From contig OZ020244.1 of assembly GCA_963971285.1 (NCBI GenBank), positions 7,130,001 through 7,194,000 on the forward strand: DNA of 64,000 bases, in the 5' to 3' direction. A program made the translations under genes and the position numbers. Positions within the stretch are counted from its first letter, which is position 1, and every line of letters begins with the position of its first letter. This DNA comes from Astropecten irregularis. Lineage: Eukaryota > Echinodermata > Asteroidea > Paxillosida > Astropectinidae. This document shows, in pieces, positions 1 to 13,100 of the stretch. The notes beneath the pieces are model-generated. The model had not been told where the DNA came from and did not search any database. It saw nothing but the letters and a program-made list of their open reading frames with translations.

Positions 1-226
1 GGTTAAAAAATGCTGACTTAATAAGGGCATAAAGGTAAGTTCACAACTGATATTATGTTTATAATTAGATTCACTATACAGAAACAAAAAGGTTTTCAGT
101 CTCCTACCAAATATGTTAGTATTAGTAGTGGCGAGACTATAGACCAAAGGAGTTACAAGTCTTTGAATAATCATCCTACCCAAGTTGAACATTTTGTTTT
201 TAGAATTTTGCCTCCTGACTTATTAA

Positions 227-564
227 AGGCAGTATCATACTTTGGTAGCACACCAAAACAGAAATGTTCACAGATTTACCTATAACTTACAGGGTATAAA
301 GATGGTGATGGTAGAAATATACTGTTAACATTTTTCTGTCTGAAACGCTGTATTTATCAAGGAAAAAGTAAAACCAGTGACCAAAATTATTTTTGATCTT
401 TTAAAGATAACAAAGAAATACTGTGGTCTTTTTTTCATGATTTTCTCAAAAAGTGGGCACCGTATGAGACAGGGAATTTCACAGATGACTGTTACTGTAT
501 CTTTTTTGATATTTTTGCCCATGAATCTGCAATTCTTTAACAAAACCCAAGTATGATGTTACCT
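227..564. mobile_element. TTAA-flanked MITE, copy 1
   Basis: Left end TTAA then AGGCAGTATCATACTTTGG, right end CCAAGTATGATGTTACCT then TTAA. TTAA duplications with AGG.../...CCT inverted repeats are typical of piggyBac- or Kolobok-type non-autonomous elements. Related copies lie at 2576-2942 and 32663-33013, with fragments at 1640-1764 and 47925-48185. No coding. Confidence 0.6.
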
Positions 565-1015
565 TTAAGGAGGCATAAACTTTAGAGGTCATGTATTGAA
601 AGTGTCAACATCCCTCTTCAGTAACAAATTTAAAAGAGGTATTTTAAAAACATTACAAAACCAAATGTATTGTGTGGAAGATTTGTGGCATTGCCCAAAC
701 ATTCATTCCTCTTTTATTCATCATGCTGTGTGTCTGTAATCAAACTGTGAAGCAATGAATGCTAATGCTTCAAAGTGAAGTTTGTAAAGTCATTACAAAG
801 CTGGGCATTTACTGCATGTGTTTTAGTCTTTATCATTGGCAAAATCATATACAAATAAAATCCACATTATAACCTATGACCGGAAAACAGGCCATTTTTC
901 TTAAAAAAGAATGTGTTGGCATGGAAACAGATTAATTTGTATTGCTAGAGATGGTGCCAAATGAGAAAGCAAAACAAAACAAATGTTTTCAGTAAGCTGC
1001 TCCGCTGACTCTTAC

Positions 1016-1144
1016 CTGAGTCATTGTTGTTTGGTATATATCACATCGATTTGGTAGAGGCACCAGCACTGCAGACATCATATGTATGACACCACGGTCT
1101 GCAATCAGACTTTGATTGGTCACTGCGATGTTATTTACAAACAA
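1016..1144 (-). CDS. Stabilin-like exon 31: FAS1 domain 4, end
   Basis: 43 codons, phase 0; acceptor caacag, donor gtaaga. Encodes IADRGVIHMMSAVLVPLPNR then CD, matching the FAS1-to-Cys-rich join at exon 14. The gene continues beyond position 1. Confidence 0.93.
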
Positions 1145-4100
1145 CTGTTGACAAACAAACAAAATACTTGACATAAATAATCATAACTATCAAGTGTACA
1201 ATTCCACCAAGATGGACAATCAGTTACTTGGCAAATTCCAAAAAAACCTGATTAACAACATCACAAACAATCAATAGTTCTACCATCAACAAATATTCCA
1301 TGGCATAGGTTTATGGCATAAATTCCTACTTTCTGCATGTACAGGATGTGTTTAGCACATCATTATTCACCCTTTTAAAGCTACATGAAACATGCACTGG
1401 GAATATACACCGTGTCCCCGAAAAAAACATGCAATTATGTTAAAATTAAACTGTTTATCACTTCAAGATTCACTCATATTATACAACCATGTCTTTGCTA
1501 TCACCATGTACAATTTAAACAAAATTGGGTTGAAATTTGTGAAAATATGACCAATTGAAAGAGTACTCTTAAAAAACCAAAAAAGATCAAAAAGATTTTC
1601 AGTCGTTGTTTTACAAATTTTGGGATAAATACACCATTTCAGACGGAACAATTTTAGGGGTATGTTTCTACCATCACCATCTTCATACCCTGTAAGTTAT
1701 ACGTAAATATGTGAACATTTCTGTTTTGGTTTCTTACCAAAGTATGATACTACAGTACCTTTAATAAATGACTACAGTATGTCAATTTTAGAAACTTTGG
1801 AATCAATGAATGATTTGTTCATCTGGATAGCAGAAATACTGCCGAAATATTCTTGCTCCCCTCCGAATCCTTCACGGTTACACCACGCTTTCGAACGATC
1901 TTTTCAAAAGACACTATTAAATCTTCATATCCCTGAAAAACCCAGCATCTGATGAACCAAGATTTCCCATGGTGACTGTTTGCACTGTTTACGAACTGTT
2001 GAGTCCATTTTCTGTCTCAAACTCAAAAATTGTAATTTGGAGGCCTTGCAAATCCTGTACGCTGCCTTTAAGATACTGCACAAATGAATCAATAAAGCAC
2101 CTTCTTGCATCGTGAATTTTGGACACCATTTTTCTGAAAAAAAAAAGTTCTATATCTTTCATTATACTAACCTTCCCCAGTTCTTTTCTGAAGCGTAGTT
2201 GGTAATTGTGGCCAAGTGAGCTGTCTATGTGCATTCCATTGTAGATATTACCAAGGGCCAAGGCACTGCCAAGCACTACATGATACTGTAGAATGTCTCT
2301 GGTCTGTTACACAAGATAAATAGTATAGGCATGAACGTACATTTTACAGCAATACATGAAATATTTAGACTAGTACTACTCAATGCATAGAGGACTAATG
2401 AGAGTATTATAGGATGTCAATATTCTTTATGCTTGTATTTGTGCTAATGACATGTTCTCCAAGGTCTGATCTTCATGTTTAAGCAGCCCACAAATCACAC
2501 ATTGATATTTCTAGGTCATTTCATTCAGAGCCTTTGTAGGTGTTGCTTTGTTTAATGTGGCAATGATACTCTTAAAGGGATGGTACAGAATTGGTAAGAC
2601 AAAATACACTTCATGATCACAGATTCACATAAAACTTACACAGTATAATGGTGATGATAGGAGAAAACATCCCTTGAAATGTTTTTGTCTGAAATGCCAT
2701 ATTCATTGAGAAATAAATGAAACTATTTTCCGGTTGGAATAAATCGCTTTGAAGCGTTTTATTCGTTCGTTGAAATGTGTACAGTTCTCTGTACACAGGT
2801 TTTCACTATTTTCTCGTGACCCAGATGGCTGATTGACCTCAAACTTCTACAGGTTTGTCAGTTAAGGTATATGATGGAATACATAACATGCTTTCACTGG
2901 CAGCAACGATTTTGTCGCAAAAACCAGTTCTGTACCATCCCTTTAAGAAAACAAAGTGACGTATATTTCACACAAAAACTGTTGGAACGGATTCAAAGAA
3001 TAAATTGCTTGCATACATCTTCTTTTCATTCCGGTTTAATAACGTAACGCTTATGTAATAGAATCATTAAACAGCTCACTCACTATTCTGGAGGCATTGA
3101 AGGAAGCAACAGCTTCATTTGTTGGGATAAATACAGTATACGCCAATGCTGTGTTGATGCTACTCATGAGGTCAAATTGCTATGAAACAGAAGACAATGC
3201 AATCATTAATGTAAGACAGGAATATTATTCACCACTGAACACGTAATTCCTTTTTTTCATGGCAACATGAATACATACTCTCATTTCCTTATAAAATATT
3301 GTTCTTGTTGTTGCTTTTTTGCAAGGAACAGAAAGCAGACAAAAGCTATTACCATTTTCACTCCCATGATTAATCATCATTTTGTTTTCTAAAAAGAAAA
3401 CATTGTTTAGATGGCGATCAACAGAGTCAGCAAATTCAAAATAGTGACTTGTAGAAAGGTTGCAAAGTATTAATCACTTTGCACATTCATTTTGTCAGTT
3501 AATGTTGTTATCAAATGTCCTGTAAGATATGACACTTGAAGATTCAGATTGCAAGCTCACCTGGAGAAGGGCATAGAATGTTGAATTGGGTTCTGTCTGG
3601 CTGATCAGCTCATCAAATGGAAGCAAAAGTGCTGGTTGCCGAGCATCGGTTGGAAACAGAGGTTGATCAGAGCCATCTACCAGAGCAAAGACCTGAGACA
3701 GAGCATAGCATACAAATAACATGGAATATTCTCACTATATCTCCATGGCATCAGGTCAGCACTATTGCAATTACCAACAATCACTTGGGCTTCAACCCTA
3801 AGAGCCCCAAACCACTCAAACTCCAACAGGCAATTCTGTTGAGTTTTGGCTTGTTTGTTACCAAACAGTAAGGACCTGTTGTTGGACTTTGTTTGAGTCA
3901 GTACCAAAGGTCCAGGAGTACACTGTTTCATTCTGACAGGTTTGGGGAAATAAGGCATAAGACCTGTAGAAACAAGTGTTGGAGTTTGTGGCAGTGCACT
4001 GGCAATTATTGTGGGTAAGGATACCCATGGCCTATAGTACAGTTGCACAGGAAGTTGTGGTGGTGCACTTGTGTGTAATTGTGTACTTGTGTGCCAAAGG

Positions 4101-7100
4101 CACTGTGGCATTTTGTGTGGTTTGGGACAGTTGGTCTACAGTCACACATCAAGGTATAAACACTTTCATACCAAGTGAATCAAACTCCAACAGCTGTAGC
4201 CTGTTGAAGTTTGTGAGGTTCAGTACCAAACCCGACCAAACCTGCGACCAACTGTTGAAGTATGTTTGGTTCAGTATGTTTCCTAGGGGTTAGCGTTAAC
4301 ACAAACTGTCTGAATTTTGAGTTTGCAGAAAACGGACTTGTGCACAATATAATTTGCAAAACTAAAGGTCACTATGCTGAAACTCTGCAAAAGATGATCA
4401 CTAGACTCTAACGAAGCCACCTGGCAATCATACTAGCTGTTATTCTTCAGATGGCTATAGTCAGCACCCATCACAAATAAATGATAACAAAATGCATGAT
4501 TCTTTTGGGGCAACAAATTGAAGAACCGTTCAGTAATGAAGTGCAAGTCCAACAAGCAAATTAATCGATAACAAACAGTTTCCACATTTAGATAAATTTC
4601 TCAAAAAGTGAGGCATAAAAAATACTGACTGATTATCATTCAAACAAAGTGCAAGTATCCACATTCCCTGGCTAACATTCATACAGACACTACTTACCAT
4701 CACCATACAACTATCAATGTCAACTTTAATACATTAACAACTTCGGGCAATGTGGCTGGTGACAATTTATATTTTTGTATAACATGATACACTGGTATTG
4801 ATTTAATGCTTACCTCACCAATGATGTGAATTAATCCATTTGTAGCTGGAATGTCTGGAAATTCAACTGGAATATCATTCACACATAGACGCTGTACAGG
4901 GTGAAAAGAAACAAATCTAATCATACTACATCTCCCTCTGTTCTCTGCGTTGATGCTGTTGATGGGTGTGGACTTTCATTCTATTTGCCAAGATGAGAGG
5001 CTAGCTATGACAGGGCTCAAAATATCCACTAGGCCGTGGACAGAGTCTAGTGATTTTAGTGTCAGTCTAGACTACATGTACACTTGTCCAGCTGTCTAGA
5101 GATTTTGTTTTCCTTGCACAATTCAAATGGTGCCTAAATTGATGATTTTTGACACAATTTTGCTTACAATTATTGTTTTCTTATGTAAAGTACATTGATG
5201 CCACAGGTCAAGTTTAAAAAGACCTGCTGTCCAGTGCATTTTTTCACAAAATTCTAGCCCTGTATGAGGTGAGAAAGAAAGTTTGTCAACCCAAGGCTTC
5301 TACATTTACATACAAGTACCGGTAAAGTATGACGCCAAGGTTTTTCCCATTGTCAATATGTTTACTTGGGATGTCAGTTGTACAGACAATACAGGCTTTC
5401 TTCATAGTTGGTGTGTATATACGTGATTCCTGTTCCCCTTAAGTCATAGTTATAGTTCCTTTCAAAGTCCTTGCAGACCAGTCCCAGTCCCATCAGGGGT
5501 TATCAAACTTTTTCAAACGTACTTCCCATAAGACATATGCATTGCATACATTGTACAGTACATTGCTTAGGTCCCTGTCGATCACAGCTTCTCAGCCAGT
5601 CAACCCAAAAATATTGCTGCAAGAATGCAGACGATTTATTTGATGTTCATAAGTAAATACATGTAAGACATCACAAGCACTGAATTGACTTGGAACAAAG
5701 AGGGTAACTGTAATAATCCTGGGTGTGACATGGCTTTCTTGCACACACATTGCAAAACGTGCATTCATACAGTGTATTGGTTGGTCATGAGCTGGTGATT
5801 ATGGCAGCAATAGTAGGCAAGGTCATTTGCCATAGTCAATGCCCAAAAGCTGTAAAATTGTAAGCTATCTGTGCACTTGTGATCTTTTGGCAATGATTTC
5901 ACTCATTTTAGCAATAATTAGGTTGCAACAAATGTATCGCATTATCTTTTTTTTCATATTGTATTAACAATAAACATTTTTTCAATATTTTCAAATATGT
6001 ATACGATTTTGATTTCGTTTTGGCAAATATCGTATCGTTATTTGTTTTTAACACATTATTATATCGTCCAGTGTCATATGTCAGTCAAGAACCAATAGGA
6101 AATAACTGTCATATGATCAGGGATCTGGCTCCATATTAATTAATACATCCCATTTGCAGATCAAATATATGGGTTTCAGCACTATCAGTGAGCTCCAATG
6201 GAAAGCAAACTGACCTGCAATGTATCATTATGATTATAGGATGGCCAACAATCTTCAATGGGAGACTTTTGAGAATCGGTCTTCAAGTCAACAGCGCACA
6301 CGCACACAATAGTTAGCAAGCGCGCGCATGCTCACTAATGCGTCCGCGTGCGCTGTTGACTTGAAGACCGACCCTCAAAAGTCTCCCATTCAATTCCCAT
6401 ATAAGTAACTTGGTTTTCGCTCATCCAAAATCAATGACATGAAAATACAGCCTAGACTTAATACACATGGTGATGCAACCTCACAAGACCAATGCTTGAC
6501 CTGATAAACAATACTCACATGATTGCAATCATGCACTTGTATATTGTAGAATGGAAATAAAGACTGTATGTGCTGTATGTCACTGAAGGCTACTCGGTAT
6601 AAATCACGCTCATTGTGTGTGCCATTCACGATGTGCATTCTGAAATAAATTCAAATCAAATGGTTGCAATGTTAAGTACACTTTCTGCATAAAAAGTTCA
6701 TATTTACTGCCATCAAATTCAGTGATGATCACATTGATTCAAAAGCCGTGTCCTCTTTGAGTGATCCCCATGTACTGTTTCTCAGGTTGCAGCATTGTTA
6801 CATGTATCTTAAATGATCCTTGGGATATAGCAGTATGTGGGTGAGTTTCATGGCTTCTGACTGCCAAACGAACAAAGGTAATTGACTATTGGGAACACTG
6901 CCGGTGTGTGGCTGGGCTGGGAAACTCATTTGTTGAGAGTGTCTGTACGGTGTTCCAGATGTCACTGGTTCGAATCCTGAATCAATTCTCTCTGTTCACT
7001 TTTCAATATCTACTGCCCTCAGGGAGCAGTCAACACAGGTTTTGGTTCAAAATGGTGCGCCAAAAAATGGCAGAAATGGTAAAAGGAAATCCTACCTGAC

Positions 7101-10100
7101 AATATTGAAAGCTTGCATTGGGGAAATGGTGCCAAATTCCCTTTCAAAGAGTTGCAGAGCAGCATCATTGGGTGTGAAGACTGTCAGACCTGGTGCTGAT
7201 GCTAAAGAACCCTCCAAGCCAGCCAACTTTGAAAGAAAAAATATACAACTGATACCACTGTGCATCTTCATGTACATGTATCATCACGAGGCCAATCTGT
7301 CTAGATCATATCAAGCAATATCTTTCTAGATTATTGTCCTCCTACCTCATCAGCCCCACCCATCCATGTTGTTAGTTTACGTCATGGTTTATGGCCCTCA
7401 GTAAATCTGTTTTTTTTTTTTTTAGGGTAAGGAAACACAGGGTAATGGTACTCCATGTGGAATACATGTACATGCCCTTTTATCTATGCCCCACTGTAAG
7501 TGCCAAAATCAATCTCTTACACGTGTTGTAGCGCCCTCTGTTGTCGGCATTTCTTGGGTTGAGTACTATGGGCTGTTCATGCACAAACTATTTCTTGGTG
7601 CTGGGACAGCGGAGGACAATACAGTTTTTCAACATTCCTCTTCCTTTTCGTTATATTTCAGTTTACCTTTAATAGTTTATGTGTGTCGATTGGACAAAAG
7701 CATGTGAGAACCCTCCTTACGAGTACTCAATAATCTAACTTCAGTGAGACCCTTGGAAAGATTCGTAGTCAGAAATAATATTGTGGCAACTACATATTGT
7801 GGTGTTCAGTACGCGAGTCATTTATTTAAGGATTGTATGTAACATGAACAGAATTGAAAAGTATTGAAGACCTGTCCAAATTTACTTTAGGCCCAGTCCC
7901 ACTCGTGCGTGACAGACATCAGATTTGAGTGGGCTAAAGTGTCAAATAAGAAGCCCATAATAGACAGATAAATAGGCATGAACACCTACATTATGATAAA
8001 AATGAGCAAATTACAAATTACTTGTTGGAAGCCGGATGGCTTGAAAACCATAACAACTTCCACACTGCACAGTATGGTATCCCTCATTCCAGTAAATTGC
8101 AAAGTGGATCACCTCCAAGCCTAGCATAAACTAAGCAATATCCCCAGCTTACTATTTGACCATGTTACACACTCTAAACTGTAAGATAATGTTTAATTAC
8201 CTGAATAAGCTCGTAGAATCTTCTCAGACCGGGTAATGTGGCAATTTCCTGAAATACAAGTAGATACAGAGTTCTCTATCTATATTACATGAAGCTAATG
8301 GATGCTATCAGACCTATGGCCAATCACCTGTAGGTACATGTACTGTATTATGAACATTGTGAATCTTTTCATCCATCCTTTGCATGTTTACACACAAGAA
8401 TTATTTCCATTTTTCTATCATCACCCTCTTCCATCACAATTTACCATGATTCATGTTCAGATTCATAACCATATGAATTGTCTTTTCCCAGTAATGAGTG
8501 GGCAAAGAAAAAACAATCTGAAAACCCAAGGAAAAAGCTGAAATTTAAAAGTTCCTATACATTTGTACAGAGCAGGTGTACAAAAAAGCTGAACTTCTGA
8601 CATGTCCGAGTTGAAATTAAAAAAAAAAAAAAAATCGGAATTCAGATTTCACATCCTCATTTTTCGTCCCCATTCCTCAGAGCCTGCCTGGCCTTTATCT
8701 CAAAGGCCCTCGTCCCATTCCTGTATATAATGTTTGTTCAGCATATTTCTTTTCTATAGTCCAGTTGCATGTTTTCCTCTTGCCCTGCACACACAATTGA
8801 TTCTGCTCTTCTCCTCCATTTATGTGTGTTTTAACTTTTATGTTCCTGCCATATAGACTATGAGAAAGATTCTGGTAGGAATGAAATGTCAGGCCCACTT
8901 CACTAATGAGCATTAACTCAGGGGCCAATTTCATAGAGCTGCTTAATTAAGCACCAAAAACCTTGGTACATAAAACCATTACATGTATGCCAGCCAAAAC
9001 TCCTCGTGAATGTTATGCTCAACAAACAGTGGCTGAATACATGTCAAAAGCAGTAAACATCACATGAAAATTTGGTTTGTAATCCTGTTTGATCAAGGGA
9101 AACTTTTGAACAAATTGTTTGATTACAGGTAAGCAGCTCCATGAAATTGGCCCCTGGTCATTGTTTTGGTTAATGACAAGTTTGCAGCTGTTAATTATTT
9201 GTACATCTTTTCTCTTCCTTGCCAAATATGACTTTCATATACATGTATACACCAATGGGCTTAAACGGCCAACATACAGTTAAATCAGCGAATCTGTTTA
9301 ATAGCGCTTCGCACTAATGACGTCACAAAATCCCCGGATGTCAGACACACATTGTCTCACACGAAGTGCACATGCACGCGCGCACGCACCCACCCACGTT
9401 TGCTTGGTTGAAATGTTTGTATTAGTTGCGATGCCGATCGTAACCCTAGGTCTGACATGGGGACTGGGGACCCCTAGGTCTGACATGTCAGACCTATGGT
9501 TACGATCATCGCAACTATGTTTGTCTGAGATCCGGTGCTATTTTTAGAGCAAGTGCGGAGCACTATTCCTTCATCCATCAAATAGTCATTGATGTACAGT
9601 TTGTATAAATTTGAACTTTTAGCCTTTGAAAAAGCCTCTTGATCTTGTGTAAACAGCTGTAAGGACAGGCGGCCTGATGCCTTTGCATACATACCAGTGG
9701 AAGATTCTGGTAACACAGCCAACCATCTCCACCATATCCATCTCTGCACTGACAATCACTGGTACCCGGCCCTGTGTACACACAATCAGCCTAAGAGAAG
9801 AAGACAAATGCACATCAATATGTGTAGCATAGATGTAGATGTTCATGAAACATTTGAGGCTTTGCATGGTGACGATAGCGTTCCGCACTAATGATGTCAC
9901 ACCATGCATGCACGCGTAACACATACCCCTACTCACCACACGTTTGCAAGGCCAGTTGCAATGTTTGTCTGAGGTTCAGTGCTATTTTTAGCGCAAGTGC
10001 GCAGTGCTATTGGTAAGTGGATCGGTTTGTGGAAACACCATGTAAGAAATGTTTGTAATCGTAATGGGAGACTATGTCAACAGCGCATGGGCACGCAATT

Positions 10101-13100
10101 GTGAGCATGCGCGCGCACAATTGCGTGCGCTGTTGACATGAAGACCGATTCTCAAAAGTCTCCCATTTCACACTTCTACTTTGTTCGCACTTCTCGTAAG
10201 GTCTCAGCGTTTCGATTAGCCTGCTCTAGTCATCATCAAGAGACCTCACATGTTGAAAATGATCGCCATTTACAGAAAGAAATTTCCACATTAACCAAGA
10301 CAAACCACATCCCACATTAATGGTTTTGTTCTGATTTCATATTTTGTATTTCTTTTAAATAATTTGACACAATATGATGATCAAAAATTGAAATATTTAC
10401 CTGTGCATGGCAGCCACCATCGGGCATTATTTGACATGGGTTGATTGGTGTACAGAAAGTTCCATTCCATGAGTAGCCATGGTTACAGTAGCATTCATTC
10501 TGAAACATAGAAGTATAGGTGATATCAGTGACTGTGGCAGATATATGGGGCAGGAACACCAGTTCCTATTCAGTTGTATGATGCTTTGAGATGGAACATA
10601 CAAATACACACAATAAGATGAATGGTATCTTTGGGGTATCATTTGCATACATACATAAGATTTGAAGCACATTACACCATATGAACAGTTGCAAAATGCA
10701 TACAAATGTCTAGGCAGGCTAATGACCATTAAAGCCTTAAATGACAGAGCTGCTTCATTTAGCCATTTGGTTACGTGACGTCAGATATGACAGCTTTTTC
10801 TTTAAAAGAAAAGGCTCTCATATCTGACGTCACAAAATCACACAGATTTGTCTGCTGCCCCCATTGACAAAATTCAGAGAATCTGAATTTTAGGGAGCTT
10901 GCGGGTTGAGCGTGTTGAGAGAAAAATCATCAAAAAGACTCTCTTTATACCGTGTACAGCGTGAGATAATTTTTTTCTTTTCATGTCAAGTTATTTAAGG
11001 ATTACAGTTCTAACAAATAAAGTGAGGTTTGTTGAGTGTTAAACATCCTCTTTAGATTTAATAATGAATTAGTGTTGTAGAAAATGAGCATACAATATGC
11101 TTCTTTTCTTTAAATTTTAGAAACACTGACATCAACTTCTACTTTTTTGGAAAATCTAAGTGGATTCACTTAAATGCCTTGTTTACGTGTATAGTTAGAG
11201 CCTGGTTGTTTGAGAAATACAATCAAGAATTGGGCCCCACGTGGGGTTTTCAACTTCCCACACTAGACAGGAAAAGAAATTATATGTGGACTATATTTGT
11301 GGACTATATTTGTGGACTATATTTGTGGACATCGGGATTTCAGGCCAACTAAGAATAAAGTGGTCAAAAATTTGTCAAGAATACTTGAAGGAAAAGACCA
11401 ACGACAGATGCCAGACAACCAACATTCTTGGTCATATGTGCAGTATGCAACTCATGTCTTTTCAGATTTCGGGTTGTGTGTAGGAGCAAAAACAAAATTA
11501 CTCTGAAAACCATATTCTGTGTTTAACTTTATACTGTATGTAATTGTCAAATTCTTTGTCTTACTAAAACAATTTTTCACGAGAAAACACAAAAAACGGC
11601 ACAACAATTTGAGATGCTGTTGAATCATTTGATGATGCGCTTGTAGAGGGTACGGTCACTTTCAGGGCTGTCAGATGGTGGGGTCATGCAACATGTGATC
11701 TTGTCTTGACCAATGAAATGACTTAATCAGCTACCAATGAAAATAAAAATCAATTTTTGTTCAAAATTGAGCATGTACATTCCCATAGAGACATTCTGGT
11801 AAAAATCACCATATTATGTTCTTCCTGATTAATCTTAGCCCATCATTTGTACCGTTGAAACACTATGAATGAAATGTCATCAACAAAAGATAGAGCGAGC
11901 CTTACCACTCCTGGACTGATGTAGACACATACTGCTCCCTCACCACATCCTCCACGATTGGGCATTTGACATGGGTCTACTGCATGGCACTCAAACCCAT
12001 CACCTTCCCAACCACTATTACAAGTGCAGTCACTTACACCTGGGCCCAGGTATGTGCACAAGGCCTGGTAAGAAATCAAAATAGCAATGAGCAATTAGTG
12101 AAGACCTGGGGCAAATTTCATGGAGCTGCTAAGCACAAAAATGTCTTGCCCAATAAAACAAACCTACGTTAAAAATGTCATTTAAAAAGTGAACAAAGAA
12201 ATTGAACCGGCGACCTCCTGAATACCGTACAGGCGCTCTACCAACTGAGCCATCCAGCCCTACGTTGGTGGTGACCCCAATAGTCAACTATCTTTGTTTG
12301 TTTGGCAGTCAAAAGCCATGAAACCACGCACACATCGCCACACCCCAGGGATCGTTTCAATGATACACGCAACAATGCTGCAACCTGGGAACAGTACATG
12401 GAGGATCACTCAAAGAGGATACGGCTTTTTAATTAATATATATACATGAAATAACCACAAGGGAAACTGACTGGGTCAGTCAGTCAGTTTCCCTTGTGGT
12501 TATTTCACGTATATAAAAATGTCATTTGATATTCATGGTCAGCGAACAACAGCCAAAGAATAATCACCAGCGATACATACATGTTGTAACACATTGGTTG
12601 TTGATCCTGATTGTATTAAGACAGAATTGTCATGCTTAGCAAATTTTTGTGCTAAGCAGTGCTGTGAAATTGGCCCCTGTATATAGCACTGGGTTACTAA
12701 TGATGTTCATAACTGATCCTTTCAACCAAAATGCAACCAGGAACGCCAAGGCAAACCTCCTATAATTAAACATAATCCTCAACATCAGATATCGTCAAGC
12801 AAAACTTTGATAACAAATTTCTTGGTAACATATTGGTCGTACAGTGAGTCAGTTTGGCCAAGTGGTACTTTCCTCTCAATGAATGTCACTCAGTTCAACA
12901 TGGATTGTGTTTTCAGTCCTAGCATTAGTCTGTGGGTTTCATTTAGCATCATCTGTTTTTGATTCATTGCCAAAAATTGTTGTCAGTATCATCATTACCA
13001 CACATGAGGCTTCAGTGCTACAATGTATAGATTCCATTTAGAAAACCCTGCTCTATCATCAGGTATACGTATTTGTACAAGAAAGGTAAAAATCCATAAT

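Larger units (their letters stand above)
12108..12677. mobile_element. GGGGCCAATTTCAT TIR element, copy 2, with nested repeats
   Basis: Ends GGGGCAAATTTCATGGAGC and GTGAAATTGGCCCC, then TGCTAAGCACAAAAAT and its inverse. The interior holds the tRNA-like repeat 12180-12430 and the palindrome 12439-12515, so these arrived later. Confidence 0.55.

Noticed and set aside
3677..4111. 144-codon minus-strand open frame in intron 27
   Set aside because: It overlaps exon 28 in another frame and continues into low-complexity intron; no conserved motif.
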